NCBI RefSeq assembly: GCF_002234405.1
Contig: NZ_NMQT01000032.1
Location: 1-64,000 of the forward strand
From: Amycolatopsis thailandensis
Lineage (GTDB): Bacteria > Actinomycetota > Actinomycetes > Mycobacteriales > Pseudonocardiaceae
Length of the DNA: 64,000 bases
Direction of reading: 5' to 3'
Part shown: positions 43,603 through 52,532 of the stretch, in pieces
How positions within the stretch are numbered: position 1 is the stretch's first letter
Layout: each line of letters opens with the position of its first letter
Program-made: the position numbers and the translations under genes
Notes under the pieces: model-generated
Told to the model about the DNA's origin: nothing
The model's input: only the letters and a program-made list of their open reading frames with translations
Database searches by the model: none

Positions 43603-44624
43603 CCGGACCGGTTTGGCCGCACCTGGCCCTGATCGCGTTCGTCTCGGCCGCCTTCAGCTCGGGCCCCGCACTGGCTCGGCCGACGCTTCCCTTCGGTGTC
43701 CGGATTCCCGCTGGGCGCGCCGGCGAACCCGCCATCGCCCTCGCGCGCCGTCGCTACAACCGGGGCATCGCGGCGGGCGCGGTCATCGCCTGCGCCGTCG
43801 TCCTGACCGGCTGGACCGCGCGAATCGACCTCGTCATCGCCGGTCTCGGCGTGCTCTACGCGCTGCTCGGCGGCCTGGCGCATCGTTCGATCGTCGTCGC
43901 GAAACGCGATGGCGGCTGGTATGCCGGGACACGGCAGGCTGTCGCCGCCGACACCTCGCTGCGCTCGGACCCGGTTCGTCCACAGTGGATCCTTCTGACG
44001 CCGTCGGTGTTGCTGGCCGTGGTCACGGCCGTCATCGGCCTGGTCAAGGGCACGACGAGCTTCTCCACCGTCTTCGCGCAGGCCCTGATCGCCGTCCTGG
44101 TGGCGCTGCTGACCGTCGCGATCTCCCGCGCCCGTCCCGAGATCGACGCCGCGCAGCCTGCCGCGTCGGCGTCGCGCTATCGGGAGTATCTGCACGGCGT
44201 GCTCAGCCTGCTGCTGGTGTCCGCCGGCTGCGCCAACGCGACGTTGCTCGTCGTTTCGCTCCAGCTGTGGGAGGTCGTCGAAACGACCGTGCCGGTCACG
44301 ATCGTGGCCTATCTTCCCCTGCTCGCCGCCTTCATCGCCTGGATCGGTTTCTCGGTCAGGAGCGGCGACGCCGGGCACCGGCTGTCCCCCACCGCCGACG
44401 AACCCGAAACCCGGTACGAACAACGCGACGACGACCGCCACTGGTACGCGGCCGGGATGGTCTACCTGAACCGGAACGATCCGGCGCTGCTGGTGCACCG
44501 GCGGGTCGGGACCTACTGGACGCTCAACCTCGGGCGTCCGGTGGCCTGGCTGGTTCTCGCCGCGGTCGCCGTCATCGGGGTGCTCGCCGGATTCGGTGTC
44601 GTGACCCTCCCGGCGAAAGGCTGA
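43599..44624 (+). CDS. DUF1648/DUF5808-type membrane protein
   Basis: 341 residues with about eight hydrophobic segments. The soluble C-terminal motif DDRHWYAAGMVYLNRNDPALLVHRRVGTYWTLNLGRP is typical of DUF5808 and precedes a last membrane helix. This family commonly accompanies YtrA-type GntR regulators and is thought to sit in the envelope-stress response; no activity is known. It is coupled to the GntR gene by a 4-nt overlap. Confidence 0.85.
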   Translation: MTGPVWPHLALIAFVSAAFSSGPALARPTLPFGVRIPAGRAGEPAIALARRRYNRGIAAGAVIACAVVLTGWTARIDLVIAGLGVLYALLGGLAHRSIVVAKRDGGWYAGTRQAVAADTSLRSDPVRPQWILLTPSVLLAVVTAVIGLVKGTTSFSTVFAQALIAVLVALLTVAISRARPEIDAAQPAASASRYREYLHGVLSLLLVSAGCANATLLVVSLQLWEVVETTVPVTIVAYLPLLAAFIAWIGFSVRSGDAGHRLSPTADEPETRYEQRDDDRHWYAAGMVYLNRNDPALLVHRRVGTYWTLNLGRPVAWLVLAAVAVIGVLAGFGVVTLPAKG

Positions 44625-44672
44625 TCACCGGGTGTGATCGGAGGTGCCCGGGCCGCTCGTTACCCTGAGGCA

Positions 44673-45050
44673 ATGACGTCGCAGAAAACCCCTCAAACGA
44701 TGAAGCCCGCGACAGCGGCGAAGAAGCTGGGTGTGTACCTCGAAGCCACCCCGGCGGAGTTCCAGGAGGGTGTCGTCTCCCGCGACGAGTTGAACGCGTT
44801 GCAGACCGAACCGCCCGAATGGCTGCGCGACCTGCGCCGCAACGGGCCGCACCCGCGTCCGGTCATCGCGGCGAAGCTGGGCATCTCCATCAGCGGCCTC
44901 GCGCGGGGCGGCATCACCGACGCCCTCACCACCGAGCAGATCGACGCGGTCAAGACCGAGAACCCCGACTGGCTGAAGCGGGAGCGCGAGACCCAGGCCG
45001 AGGTCCGCAAGGAAGAGGCCCGGGTGAAGGCCTCCCGCGGCGAGGGCTAG
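44673..45050 (+). CDS. DUF5997 family protein
   Basis: 125 residues, soluble, matching the actinobacterial DUF5997 pattern: MKPATAAKKLGVYLEATPAEFQEG, SRDELNALQTEPPEWLRDLRRNGPHPRPVIAAKLGISISGLARGG, LTTEQIDAVKTENPDWLKRERE. The middle part resembles an HTH-like repeat occurring twice. Function is unknown. Its stop overlaps that of the convergent LysR-effector-domain gene, a neighbour it appears with in related genomes as far as I recall. Confidence 0.82.
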   Translation: MTSQKTPQTMKPATAAKKLGVYLEATPAEFQEGVVSRDELNALQTEPPEWLRDLRRNGPHPRPVIAAKLGISISGLARGGITDALTTEQIDAVKTENPDWLKRERETQAEVRKEEARVKASRGEG

Positions 45051-45778
45051 CGGCGGCGTTTCCCGCCCTTGGGAGCGCCACGCCGCCCGGGCGGCGGCTT
45101 CCGGCCGCCTGCCTGGGGGCGGTTGCTCTTCGCCGGGGTCTTCTTCTCCGGCTTTTCCTGGACCTGCTGCCTGCCCCGGGTGCTGTTGACGGTGCGGCCG
45201 CGGACGATCCCGATGAACTGCTCCATCAGGTCGCTGGTCTCCTCGTCCGGCCAGGACAACGCGACCCCGGACTCCGGCGTGCCGGAGATCGGGCGGTAGG
45301 TCAGGTCACGCCGGTGGTGCAGCCGCGCGAGGGATTGCGGGACCACGAGGAGCCCGACACCGGCGGCGACCAGCTCGATGGCGTCCGCCGTGGTGGCGGG
45401 GCGCTCCAGCGCGGGTTTCCCGGGCGGGGTGTCCCAGTCCAGCGTGTCGTCGAGCGGATGCAGCACGACGTCGTCGGCGATGTCGTCGACGGAGACCTCG
45501 TCCGCGGCGGCGACCAGGTGGTCCTTGGGGACGACCACGACGGTCGTCTCGGTGTAGAGCGGGATCGCGTGCAGGCCCTCGCGGTCGATCGGGAGGCGCA
45601 GCAGGACGGCGTCCACCTCGCGGTCCCGGACGAGCGCCCGGGCGTCGGCGGCGGTCGTCTGGACGAGGTCGAGCGGGACGTCGGGCGACCGCTCGGCCCA
45701 GATCCGGACCCACTTCGAGGGCGTCACGCCGGGGACGTACGCGAGTTTGAAGGAGGCGGGGGTGTCCGGGCCGGTCAT
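45047..45778 (-). CDS. LysR substrate-binding domain protein without DNA-binding domain
   Basis: 243 residues. Residues about 8-190 form a LysR-type periplasmic-binding-like fold (FKLAYVPGVTPSKWVRIW; DAVLLRLPIDREGLHAIPLYTETTVVVVPKDH; ELVAAGVGLLVVPQSLARL). There is no N-terminal HTH: the start at 45778 lies directly before the first strand and no HTH is encoded upstream. The last 45 residues are Lys/Arg/Pro-rich (GGRKPPPGRRGAPKGGKRRR), which might bind nucleic acid non-specifically or a partner. Confidence 0.85.
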   Translation of the reverse strand: MTGPDTPASFKLAYVPGVTPSKWVRIWAERSPDVPLDLVQTTAADARALVRDREVDAVLLRLPIDREGLHAIPLYTETTVVVVPKDHLVAAADEVSVDDIADDVVLHPLDDTLDWDTPPGKPALERPATTADAIELVAAGVGLLVVPQSLARLHHRRDLTYRPISGTPESGVALSWPDEETSDLMEQFIGIVRGRTVNSTRGRQQVQEKPEKKTPAKSNRPQAGGRKPPPGRRGAPKGGKRRR

Positions 45779-45844
45779 GGGGGCAAGGCTACCGGGCGTG
45801 ATCCGCCGCCACCTTGACCCCGCGCGGTCCGACGAGGCGGCGGC

Positions 45845-45897
45845 GTTGCGAAAGCCACTTTCGCAACATTGAAGGTTGTGAAAGCCACTTTCACAAC
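45845..45897. repeat. type B repeat: 53-bp tandem hairpin with compensatory change
   Basis: GTTGCGAAAG-CCA-CTTTCGCAAC is followed, after ATTGAAG, by GTTGTGAAAG-CCA-CTTTCACAAC. The two hairpins differ only by a C:G to T:A swap on both arms, so pairing is kept. The copy has the same 53-bp length as those at 241 and 57012. It opens a 562-bp gene-free stretch (45779-46340) filled by the repeats listed next. Confidence 0.88.
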
Positions 45898-45916
45898 ATC
45901 CCAAGCAGGCACGCCG

Positions 45917-45970
45917 GTACATGATGGCCCCTTCCTTGCGCCTAGCGCAGTGAAGGGGGCCATCACGTAC
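45917..45970. repeat. large imperfect palindrome
   Basis: GTACATGATGGCCCCTTCC faces GAAGGGGGCCATCACGTAC, with an inner TTGCG-CCTAG-CGCAG hairpin. It is one of several unrelated long palindromes grouped in this gene-free stretch. Confidence 0.7.
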
Positions 45971-46035
45971 TTCGCCGAGGCGTCGTGACTGCTGTGACTG
46001 CTGGTGCTTCTGGGACGAACATGGCGATCCGCAAG

Positions 46036-46072
46036 TCCGTGAAGGCCTCCTTCACTACCTTCACGGTCAGGG
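46036..46072. repeat. half copy of type A repeat
   Basis: TCCGTGAAGGCCTCCTTCAC plus TACCTTCA matches the left half of the type A unit, including the same preceding CGATCCGCAAG found at the 54997 copy, but the right arm is missing. It is probably a truncated element. Confidence 0.7.
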
Positions 46073-46235
46073 TCTCGGCAAAGTCGAAAGAACGCAGGCC
46101 GATGCCGCTCTTGATGATTCGAACGGGACCTCCGGACAGGGCAGACGACCTGAGAGCCTGAACTGTGGTGTCCACAAAGGACCCCGGATCACCGAAGTGT
46201 GCCCACTTGAAGCATATATGTCCGGTTTTATCGGT

Positions 46236-46285
46236 GGGTCGTGAGTGGTAAAGAGGGTTCTAACCCTCTTTACCACTCACGACCC
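46236..46285. repeat. 50-bp perfect palindrome
   Basis: A 24-bp arm beginning GGGTCGTGAGTGGTAAAGAG is followed, after CT, by its exact complement. Short relatives of the arm (GTCGTGAG/CTCACGAC) recur at 54777, 56963 and 57210. It lies 55 bp beyond the GH2 stop codon. A smaller ACCCTG/CAGGGT stem at 46292-46312 comes between. Confidence 0.85.
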
Positions 46286-46340
46286 TTTGCCGGGACCCTG
46301 ACCGCCAGGGTAGGTAAGGGGCCCTCACGGACAGGACCGG

Positions 46341-49064
46341 TTACGGAGCCCAGGCCGCCGAGACCGCCCACGTGACGTCCTGGTCGTACGAGACCGGGTT
46401 GTCGAACGGGTGGCCACCGCCGCTGGTGGCGACGAAGACCTCCTCGGCGTAGTGCCGCATGTTCGTGCCGAGCTCGTTGACCGACGCCAGCCGGACCCCA
46501 CCGGCACCCGGCTGGGCGCAGAAGGTCGCGTCCCTCCGGAACAGGTCGGTGTTGTCGTTCGCTCCCAGCCGCACCCGGAAGTCCGCGTGCCGCAGGAACC
46601 GGCCCGGATAGTTGCGCGCCTCCAGCGAGTAGCACGACGGATCCGCGAGGCCACGCCGCACGACGAACGTCGCGTCCGCCTTGAGCAGCGCCGCGCTCGA
46701 CGCGTTCACCACGTCCGTCCGCGCGAGGCCGTCACGGTGCCGCAGGAAACGGTCGGTGAAGCCGGGCGTGGTCACCTTGAACGATCGCGCCTGGTCCAGC
46801 GGCAGGTCGGCGCCGCTGCGCCAAAGCGGGACCGAAGCCGCCCACGTCGTGTCCTCCGCGAAGCTCGACGGCGTGTCCCAAGGGTTCGCCCCGCCGCTGC
46901 GCGCGAGATAGACGGTCTCGGCGTAATGGCGGAGGTAGGCGCCACGCTGGTTGAAGGACTCCAGCGCCGTTCCGCCCGCGCCTTCGCGAGCGCAGAAGGT
47001 CGCGTCCCCGGCGAACAGGGCCGAGCCGTCGTTCGCGTCCTTCCGGATCCTCGACGACGCGTGCCGCAGGAACTGCCCGGGGTAGTTGCGCGACTCGAAC
47101 GACAGGCACGACGCGTCGGCCAGCCCTTGCCGGACCCAGAAGGTCGCGTCCTTCTGGGCGACGTCAGGGCTGCCTTCGCCGAGTACGTCTGTCCGGACGA
47201 AGTCGTCCTGGTGTCGCAGGTACCGGTCCGTGTACCCGGGCGTCGTGACCCGCAGCGACACCAGTTCGCCCCGGCCCACCTCGGTGCCCTTGGCGATGGC
47301 GAGCACCTTCTGGTTGATCTCGCGTACCCGCGCCTCGGTCATCTTCAGCACGCGACGGTCGTAGGTGTAGAAGCCGTTGACCTCGTTCTCGACGTCGTAC
47401 GGCTCGGTGTAGACCGACGCGGAAAGCCCGCGGCCGTGCACCATCCGCCCGACCTGCTTGGTGATCTCGACGTACCGGTTCGTCAGCGACGTCTCGTCCG
47501 GGTACAGCGCGCCGTACGCGAAACCTTTACCCGGCTCCCATTCGTGCCCGGTGACGCGTCTGCCCAGGCCGCCGTACTCCCCCAGCACCGCGACCCGTCT
47601 CGCGTCGGGTTGCCTGGTGCCGGTGGAGATCTGGTAGGCGTGGTCGTCGATCACATCGCCGTTGCCCGGATCCGGATCGGACACGCAGCAGTTGGAGCCC
47701 GAGTTGTGGTTGATCAGCCGGGTGTCGTCGATCGACCGGACCAGGTCGACGATCCGGCCGGCGTCGTACTCGCCCCAGCCTTCGTTGAACGGCACCCACT
47801 GCACGATCGAGGTGATGCCCTTGTGCTGCTCGATCATCCGCCGCAGTTCGGATTCGTAGTTCGCATGCCCGTTCGGGACCTCGTCGACGGCGTCCAGCGC
47901 GGGCATGTCCTGCCAGACCATCAGCCCGAGTTTGTCGGCGTGGTAGAACCACCGCGCCGGTTCGACCTTGATGTGCTTGCGGACCATGTTGAAGCCCAAG
48001 GCCTTCTGGCGTTCGAGGTCGAACCGCAGCGCCGCGTCGGTCGGCGCGGTGTAGATGCCGTCCGGCCAATAGCCCTGGTCCAGCGTGCCGATCTGGAAGA
48101 CGAACTTGCCGTTGAGCAGCGGCCTCATCACGCCGCCGACCATCGCCTTGCCCAGCGACCGCATCCCGAAGTACCCGGTGACGACGTCACCTCCCGGCAG
48201 CCGCACCCGCAGGTCGTAGAGGAAAGGATCGTCCGGTGACCACAGCCGCGCGTTCGGGACCGGGACCCGCAGGTGGGATCCGACGGCGCCGGTGGCGGTG
48301 CCGACGACTTGACCGCCGGAAAGCACTTCGGCGGTCGCCTGCTGCCCGGCCGTGCCCTGGACGACGAGGTCGAGCGCGCCGCCCGGGACGTCGGGTGTGG
48401 TGTCGAGCCGGGTGATGTGCTCCGCCCGGACCGGTTCCAGCCACACGGTCTGCCAGATCCCGGACGCCGCCGTGTAGAAGATGCCACTGGGCGTCCTGCG
48501 CTGCTTCCCGACCGGGTAGCGGCTGCCGTCGACCGGTGAGGCGACGCCGACGACGATCTCGTTCTCCCCCGCCTTCAGCGCCGGGGTGATGTCGAACGAG
48601 AAAGCGTCGAAGCCGCCGGTGTGGCTCCCGATCGACGTCCCGTTGACCCAGACCCTGGTCTCCCAGGTGACGGCGCCGAAGTTGAGTTTCACCCGCCGAC
48701 CGTCCCAAGTGGACGGAACGGTGAACGTCCGGCGATAGAACATGTTGTCCTCGTGCCGTTTGACCCCCGACAGCATCGACTCGATCGGGTAGGGCACGAG
48801 GACGTTCTCGCTCAGCGGCCTGCCGATCGGCGGCGAGTTCAGGTTGGGCGCGCCGGTGAACCCCCAGGTCCCGTTGAGGTTGAGCCATTCCGAGCGCACC
48901 AGTTGCGGGCGCGGATACTCGGGCAGCGCGTTCGACGGCGAGACCTGGTCCGTCCACGGGGTGGGCAGCGGGACCGGTGCGGCTTGGGCGATGGGGACGA
49001 GCGTCGTCGCGGCGGCCAGCAGACCGGCCACGACGCTCAGGGCGCGCGCGGTTCTTCGGTGCAT
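46341..49064 (-). CDS. secreted GH2 glycosidase with two C-terminal AbfB (CBM42) domains
   Basis: 907 residues. A signal peptide (LSVVAGLLAAATTLVPIAQA) is followed by the GH2 sugar-binding domain (LVRSEWLNLNGTWGFTG), an Ig-like domain and the TIM barrel. The barrel carries acid/base Glu in WVPFNEGWGEYD and probable nucleophile Glu in VLGEYGGLG. Two AbfB repeats follow (about 605-745 and 765-905), each with YTDRYLRH or FTDRFLRH and YPGxFLRHA motifs that bind arabinofuranose side chains. It is transcribed after a furanose-type ABC importer, so it probably frees sugars from arabinan or galactofuran polymers. Confidence 0.88.
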   Translation of the reverse strand: MHRRTARALSVVAGLLAAATTLVPIAQAAPVPLPTPWTDQVSPSNALPEYPRPQLVRSEWLNLNGTWGFTGAPNLNSPPIGRPLSENVLVPYPIESMLSGVKRHEDNMFYRRTFTVPSTWDGRRVKLNFGAVTWETRVWVNGTSIGSHTGGFDAFSFDITPALKAGENEIVVGVASPVDGSRYPVGKQRRTPSGIFYTAASGIWQTVWLEPVRAEHITRLDTTPDVPGGALDLVVQGTAGQQATAEVLSGGQVVGTATGAVGSHLRVPVPNARLWSPDDPFLYDLRVRLPGGDVVTGYFGMRSLGKAMVGGVMRPLLNGKFVFQIGTLDQGYWPDGIYTAPTDAALRFDLERQKALGFNMVRKHIKVEPARWFYHADKLGLMVWQDMPALDAVDEVPNGHANYESELRRMIEQHKGITSIVQWVPFNEGWGEYDAGRIVDLVRSIDDTRLINHNSGSNCCVSDPDPGNGDVIDDHAYQISTGTRQPDARRVAVLGEYGGLGRRVTGHEWEPGKGFAYGALYPDETSLTNRYVEITKQVGRMVHGRGLSASVYTEPYDVENEVNGFYTYDRRVLKMTEARVREINQKVLAIAKGTEVGRGELVSLRVTTPGYTDRYLRHQDDFVRTDVLGEGSPDVAQKDATFWVRQGLADASCLSFESRNYPGQFLRHASSRIRKDANDGSALFAGDATFCAREGAGGTALESFNQRGAYLRHYAETVYLARSGGANPWDTPSSFAEDTTWAASVPLWRSGADLPLDQARSFKVTTPGFTDRFLRHRDGLARTDVVNASSAALLKADATFVVRRGLADPSCYSLEARNYPGRFLRHADFRVRLGANDNTDLFRRDATFCAQPGAGGVRLASVNELGTNMRHYAEEVFVATSGGGHPFDNPVSYDQDVTWAVSAAWAP

Positions 49065-49073
49065 GCGATCTCC

Positions 49074-50066
49074 CTATCTCCGGGCGGTCGTGCGGGCCAA
49101 TGACCGTTGCAGCACAACGACCACCAAGAGGAACGCACCGCTGACCACCGATTGGTAGTTGCTGTCGAGAGTTCCTATCTGGTTGATGACGTTCTGGATG
49201 ACCGTTCGGATGCCCACGCCGATGACCGTTCCGAGAATCGTGCCCATCCCGCCGGTCAGCAGGGTGCCGCCGATGACGACGACGGAGATGGCGTCCAGTT
49301 CGAGGCCGACCCCGATCACCGTGACGCCGGATTGCAGGTAGGCCGCGGTGAGCGCGCCCGCGAGACCGGAAAGGACGCCGCTCATCACGTAGACGGTGAC
49401 CTTGGTGCGCGCCACCGGAAGTCCCATCAGCTTCGCGGACTGTTCCGAGCCGCCGGTCGCGAACACCGACTGGCCGAACCGGGTCCGCCGCAGCAGGAGC
49501 CCGCCGATCAGGCACAGCGCCGCGGCGATGAACACCGGATAGCCGAACCCGAAGAGCGTGCCCCGGCCGAGTTCGACGAACGCCTCCCCCGCCGGGATCT
49601 TGTACGTCGTCGCGCCCTCGCTGGTGATCGCGAGCAGCAGCCCGCGGGCGAACAGCAGGGACGCCAGCGTGACGATGAACGGCGCCATCCCGGTTTTCGC
49701 CACGAGAAGCCCGTTGATCAGCCCGATCAGCCCGCATACGGCGAGCGGCAGCAGCAACGCGACAAGGAAGCCCCATTGCGACCCGTACGCGGCGAGGACG
49801 CCGCCGAGCGCGTAGACCGAACCCACCGACAGGTCGATCCCGCCGGTGATGATCACGAACGTCATCCCGAGCGCGATGATCGCGAGGAACGAGCTCTGCA
49901 AGGCGATGTCGCGCAGGTTGTCCAGGCTGCCGAAGCGCGGGAACAGCAGCCACGCGACGGCGACCATGAGCACCAGCGCGATCGCCGCGCCTTGTTTCTG
50001 CAGGACCCCGGTCATCAGCTCGCGCCGGGTGGAGTCCTGGGCGGCCATCGTGGGCGCCGCGGTCAT
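49074..50066 (-). CDS. sugar ABC transporter permease (YjfF/RbsC type)
   Basis: 330 residues, about ten membrane helices. Signatures of the ribose-type permease family are IIALGMTFVIITGGIDLSVGSVYALGG, INGLLVAKTGMAPFIVTLA and VVVIGGTLLTGGMGTILGT. It is the second permease of the importer. The ATG at 50066 overlaps the stop of the first permease (ATGA). The GH2 gene begins 10 bp later. Confidence 0.93.
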   Translation of the reverse strand: MTAAPTMAAQDSTRRELMTGVLQKQGAAIALVLMVAVAWLLFPRFGSLDNLRDIALQSSFLAIIALGMTFVIITGGIDLSVGSVYALGGVLAAYGSQWGFLVALLLPLAVCGLIGLINGLLVAKTGMAPFIVTLASLLFARGLLLAITSEGATTYKIPAGEAFVELGRGTLFGFGYPVFIAAALCLIGGLLLRRTRFGQSVFATGGSEQSAKLMGLPVARTKVTVYVMSGVLSGLAGALTAAYLQSGVTVIGVGLELDAISVVVIGGTLLTGGMGTILGTVIGVGIRTVIQNVINQIGTLDSNYQSVVSGAFLLVVVVLQRSLARTTARR

Positions 50067-51061
50067 CGGCTGCTCCGTTCCCGTGCGACGTACACCGCGC
50101 CGACGATGATCGCGGCCTGGATCATCTGCGCGGTCGAATCCGGCAGGTTGTGCTTGATGAGCGTGGCGCGAACGAGCTGCATGAGCAGGACGCCCATCAC
50201 CGTGCCGAGGATGCGGACGCGCCCGCCGGTCAGCGGGGTGCCGCCGACCACCACCGCGGTGATCGCGGACAGTTCCATCAGCAATCCGGCGTCCGCGGGG
50301 TCGCCGGCGCCGAGCCGGGCGGTGGAGAGCACCCCGGCCAAGGCCGCGAGCAGACCGCAGATGGCATAGACGCCGACGAGGACGCGGTTCACCGGCAGAC
50401 CGGCGAGCACACTGGCCCGCCGGTTGCCGCCGATCGCGACCAGCCGCCTGCCGAACGTCGTCTTCCCGACCAGCGCTGCCATCAGCACCGCCAGCACGGC
50501 CGCGATGAGGACGCTCACCGGGATCCCGAGCACCTCGCCGGTGCCCAGCGCCAGGAAGTCCGGATCGTGCAGCTGGACGAGCTGGCCGTCGGCGAGCACC
50601 AGCGCGAGCCCGCGCCCGCCGACCAGTAACGCGAGGGTCGCCACGATCGGCTGGATCCCGATCCTCGCCACGAGGACACCGTTCAGCGTCCCGGCGGCCA
50701 GCCCCGCGACGAGCGCGATGGCGACCGCGGGCAGCGTCCCGGCTCCGAGGTACAACGGGATGATCGCCGCCGACAGCGCCATCACCGCGCCCACCGACAG
50801 GTCGACGCCCTCGGTGCCGATCACCAGCGCCATCCCGAGCGCGACCACCAGTACCGGCGCGGCCTGGATGAGCTGGGTCCGGAAGTTGCCGACGGTCAGG
50901 AAGTTCGCGGTGAACGCGATGTTGAACAGCACGAGCGCCACGACGGCGACGTACACGCCGTACTCCTGCAGCCACCGCGCTACCTTGGTCCGGTCCACCG
51001 TTTTCGCCGTGTCCGTCATGGTGGTTCCCGGTTCCTCTGTTCTGCGCTGGGTACTGGTCAT
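50063..51061 (-). CDS. sugar ABC transporter permease (YtfT/RbsC type)
   Basis: 332 residues with the ribose-type permease motifs LVVALGMALVIGTEGVDLSVGAVMALS, LNGVLVARIGIQPIVATLALLVGGRG and ITAVVVGGTPLTGGRVRILGT. It pairs with the following permease, as in the YtfT-YjfF galactofuranose system. The ATG at 51061 overlaps the ATPase stop by 4 nt. An internal ATG 14 codons later (MTDTAKTVD) is a possible alternative start. Confidence 0.93.
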   Translation of the reverse strand: MTSTQRRTEEPGTTMTDTAKTVDRTKVARWLQEYGVYVAVVALVLFNIAFTANFLTVGNFRTQLIQAAPVLVVALGMALVIGTEGVDLSVGAVMALSAAIIPLYLGAGTLPAVAIALVAGLAAGTLNGVLVARIGIQPIVATLALLVGGRGLALVLADGQLVQLHDPDFLALGTGEVLGIPVSVLIAAVLAVLMAALVGKTTFGRRLVAIGGNRRASVLAGLPVNRVLVGVYAICGLLAALAGVLSTARLGAGDPADAGLLMELSAITAVVVGGTPLTGGRVRILGTVMGVLLMQLVRATLIKHNLPDSTAQMIQAAIIVGAVYVARERSSR

Positions 51062-52530
51062 TCCGCGCCGCCCGAGGCGATCGCGGCCAGCACGTGGTCC
51101 TGGGTCAGCCGGTCACCCGCCAGCTCGCCGACCACCGCGCCGTCCTTGAGCACGACCAGCCTGTCGGCGCCGTCGAGGAGTTCCTCCATCTCGGACGAGA
51201 TGAGCAGGACGGCGAGTCCGTCCTTGGCGAGTTCGTCGATCAGCGCCTGTACCTCCGCCTTCGCGCCGACGTCGATGCCCCGGGTCGGCTCGTCGAGCAG
51301 CAGCACCTTCGGTTCGGTGCACAGCCAGCGAGCCAGCAGCACCTTCTGCTGATTGCCGCCGGACAGTTCGGCGACCTTCTGATCGGGACTGGACACCTTG
51401 ATCCGCAGGCGTTTCACGAACGTGTCGACGATCCGGTCCTGCCGGGCGCGGCTGACCAGGCCGAAGCGGGACAGCTTCGGCAGCGCGGCGAGCACGATGT
51501 TCTCCCGCACCGAAAGATGCGGAATGATCCCCTCGGTCTTGCGGTCCTCGGCGAGCATGCTGACGCCCGCGCGCATCGCGGCGGCCACATTCCCCTGCGG
51601 CACTTGCCTTCCGCCGACGAGCACCGTGCCGCCGGAGAGCGGCAGGTCGCCCACGATCGCCCGCGCGGTCTCGGTCCGGCCGGAGCCGAGCAGCCCGGCC
51701 AGCCCGACGATCTCGCCTGGCTTGATGTCCACCGAGACCCCGGCCAGCCGGTTGCCGCTGGTGAGGTTCTCCGCGCGCAGCACCGGTTCCCGGCCCGCCT
51801 CGTGGTCGCCTTCGAAGGCCGTCGCGCCGTGCGAGCGGATGTCGCCGACGCTGCGGCCGAGCATCATCGACACCAGTTCCAGGCGCGGCAGGTCGGCGAG
51901 TGGTCCCGTGTGGACCCGCTTGCCGTCCCTCAGCACCGTCACCCGTTCGCAGATCCGGTACAGCTCGTCCATCCGGTGACTGACGTACACGATCGCTATC
52001 CCGCGTTCGTGCAGCCTGCCGATGACCTCGAACAGCGTCTCGACCTCACGCGGTTCCAGTGAGGACGTCGGCTCGTCCATGATCACGACGTCGGCGTCGA
52101 CCGACACCGCGCGGGCGAGCGCGACCATCTGCTGGGCGCCGACGCCGAGTGTCCCGAGTGGACGGCGGACGTCGGCTTCGATGCCGTAGTCCGCCAGCAG
52201 GGCCGCCGCGTCGGAGTTCATCCGCGCCCAGTCGACCAGACCGAACCTCTTCCTCGGCTCGCGGCCGAGGTACACGTTGCTCGCCACGCTCATCAGCGGG
52301 ATGAGGTTGACCTCCTGGTAGATCGTGGAGATCGCGCCCCGCGCGTGGATCGTGCCGGAATCCGGCTTGTGCACGCCGGTGAGCACCTTGATCAGCGTCG
52401 ACTTGCCGGCGCCGTTCTCGCCCACCAGCGCGTGCACCTCGCCCGGCCGCAGCGCGAACGACACGTCGTCGAGCGCGCGCACCCCGGCGAACGTCTTCGT
52501 CACGCCTTCGACCTCGAGAACCGGTTCCAT
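51058..52530 (-). CDS. sugar ABC transporter ATP-binding protein (double-domain)
   Basis: 490 residues with two ATPase halves. The first has Walker A GENGAGKST and a Walker B region VIMDEPTSSLEPRE. The second has a degenerate Walker A (GLLGSGRTE), an intact signature LSGGNQQKVLLARWL and LLLDEPTRGIDVGAK. This asymmetry is normal for AraG/RbsA/YtfR importers. It is cotranscribed with the binding protein upstream and permeases downstream, with overlapping starts. Confidence 0.95.
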   Translation of the reverse strand: MEPVLEVEGVTKTFAGVRALDDVSFALRPGEVHALVGENGAGKSTLIKVLTGVHKPDSGTIHARGAISTIYQEVNLIPLMSVASNVYLGREPRKRFGLVDWARMNSDAAALLADYGIEADVRRPLGTLGVGAQQMVALARAVSVDADVVIMDEPTSSLEPREVETLFEVIGRLHERGIAIVYVSHRMDELYRICERVTVLRDGKRVHTGPLADLPRLELVSMMLGRSVGDIRSHGATAFEGDHEAGREPVLRAENLTSGNRLAGVSVDIKPGEIVGLAGLLGSGRTETARAIVGDLPLSGGTVLVGGRQVPQGNVAAAMRAGVSMLAEDRKTEGIIPHLSVRENIVLAALPKLSRFGLVSRARQDRIVDTFVKRLRIKVSSPDQKVAELSGGNQQKVLLARWLCTEPKVLLLDEPTRGIDVGAKAEVQALIDELAKDGLAVLLISSEMEELLDGADRLVVLKDGAVVGELAGDRLTQDHVLAAIASGGAE

Positions 52531-52532
52531 CG

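Noticed and set aside
43207-44624. GntR/DUF5808 pair considered as an ABC-transporter (YtrAB) operon
   Set aside because: No ATP-binding protein is encoded. The second gene is a DUF1648/5808-type membrane protein.
45845-46285. Cluster of repeats considered as a possible CRISPR array
   Set aside because: Units differ from one another, are long palindromes, and are not separated by regular unique spacers. No cas gene is present.
45779-46340. Repeat-rich 562-bp gap considered as an insertion sequence or integration site
   Set aside because: No transposase or integrase frame, no terminal inverted repeats bounding a gene, no tRNA nearby.
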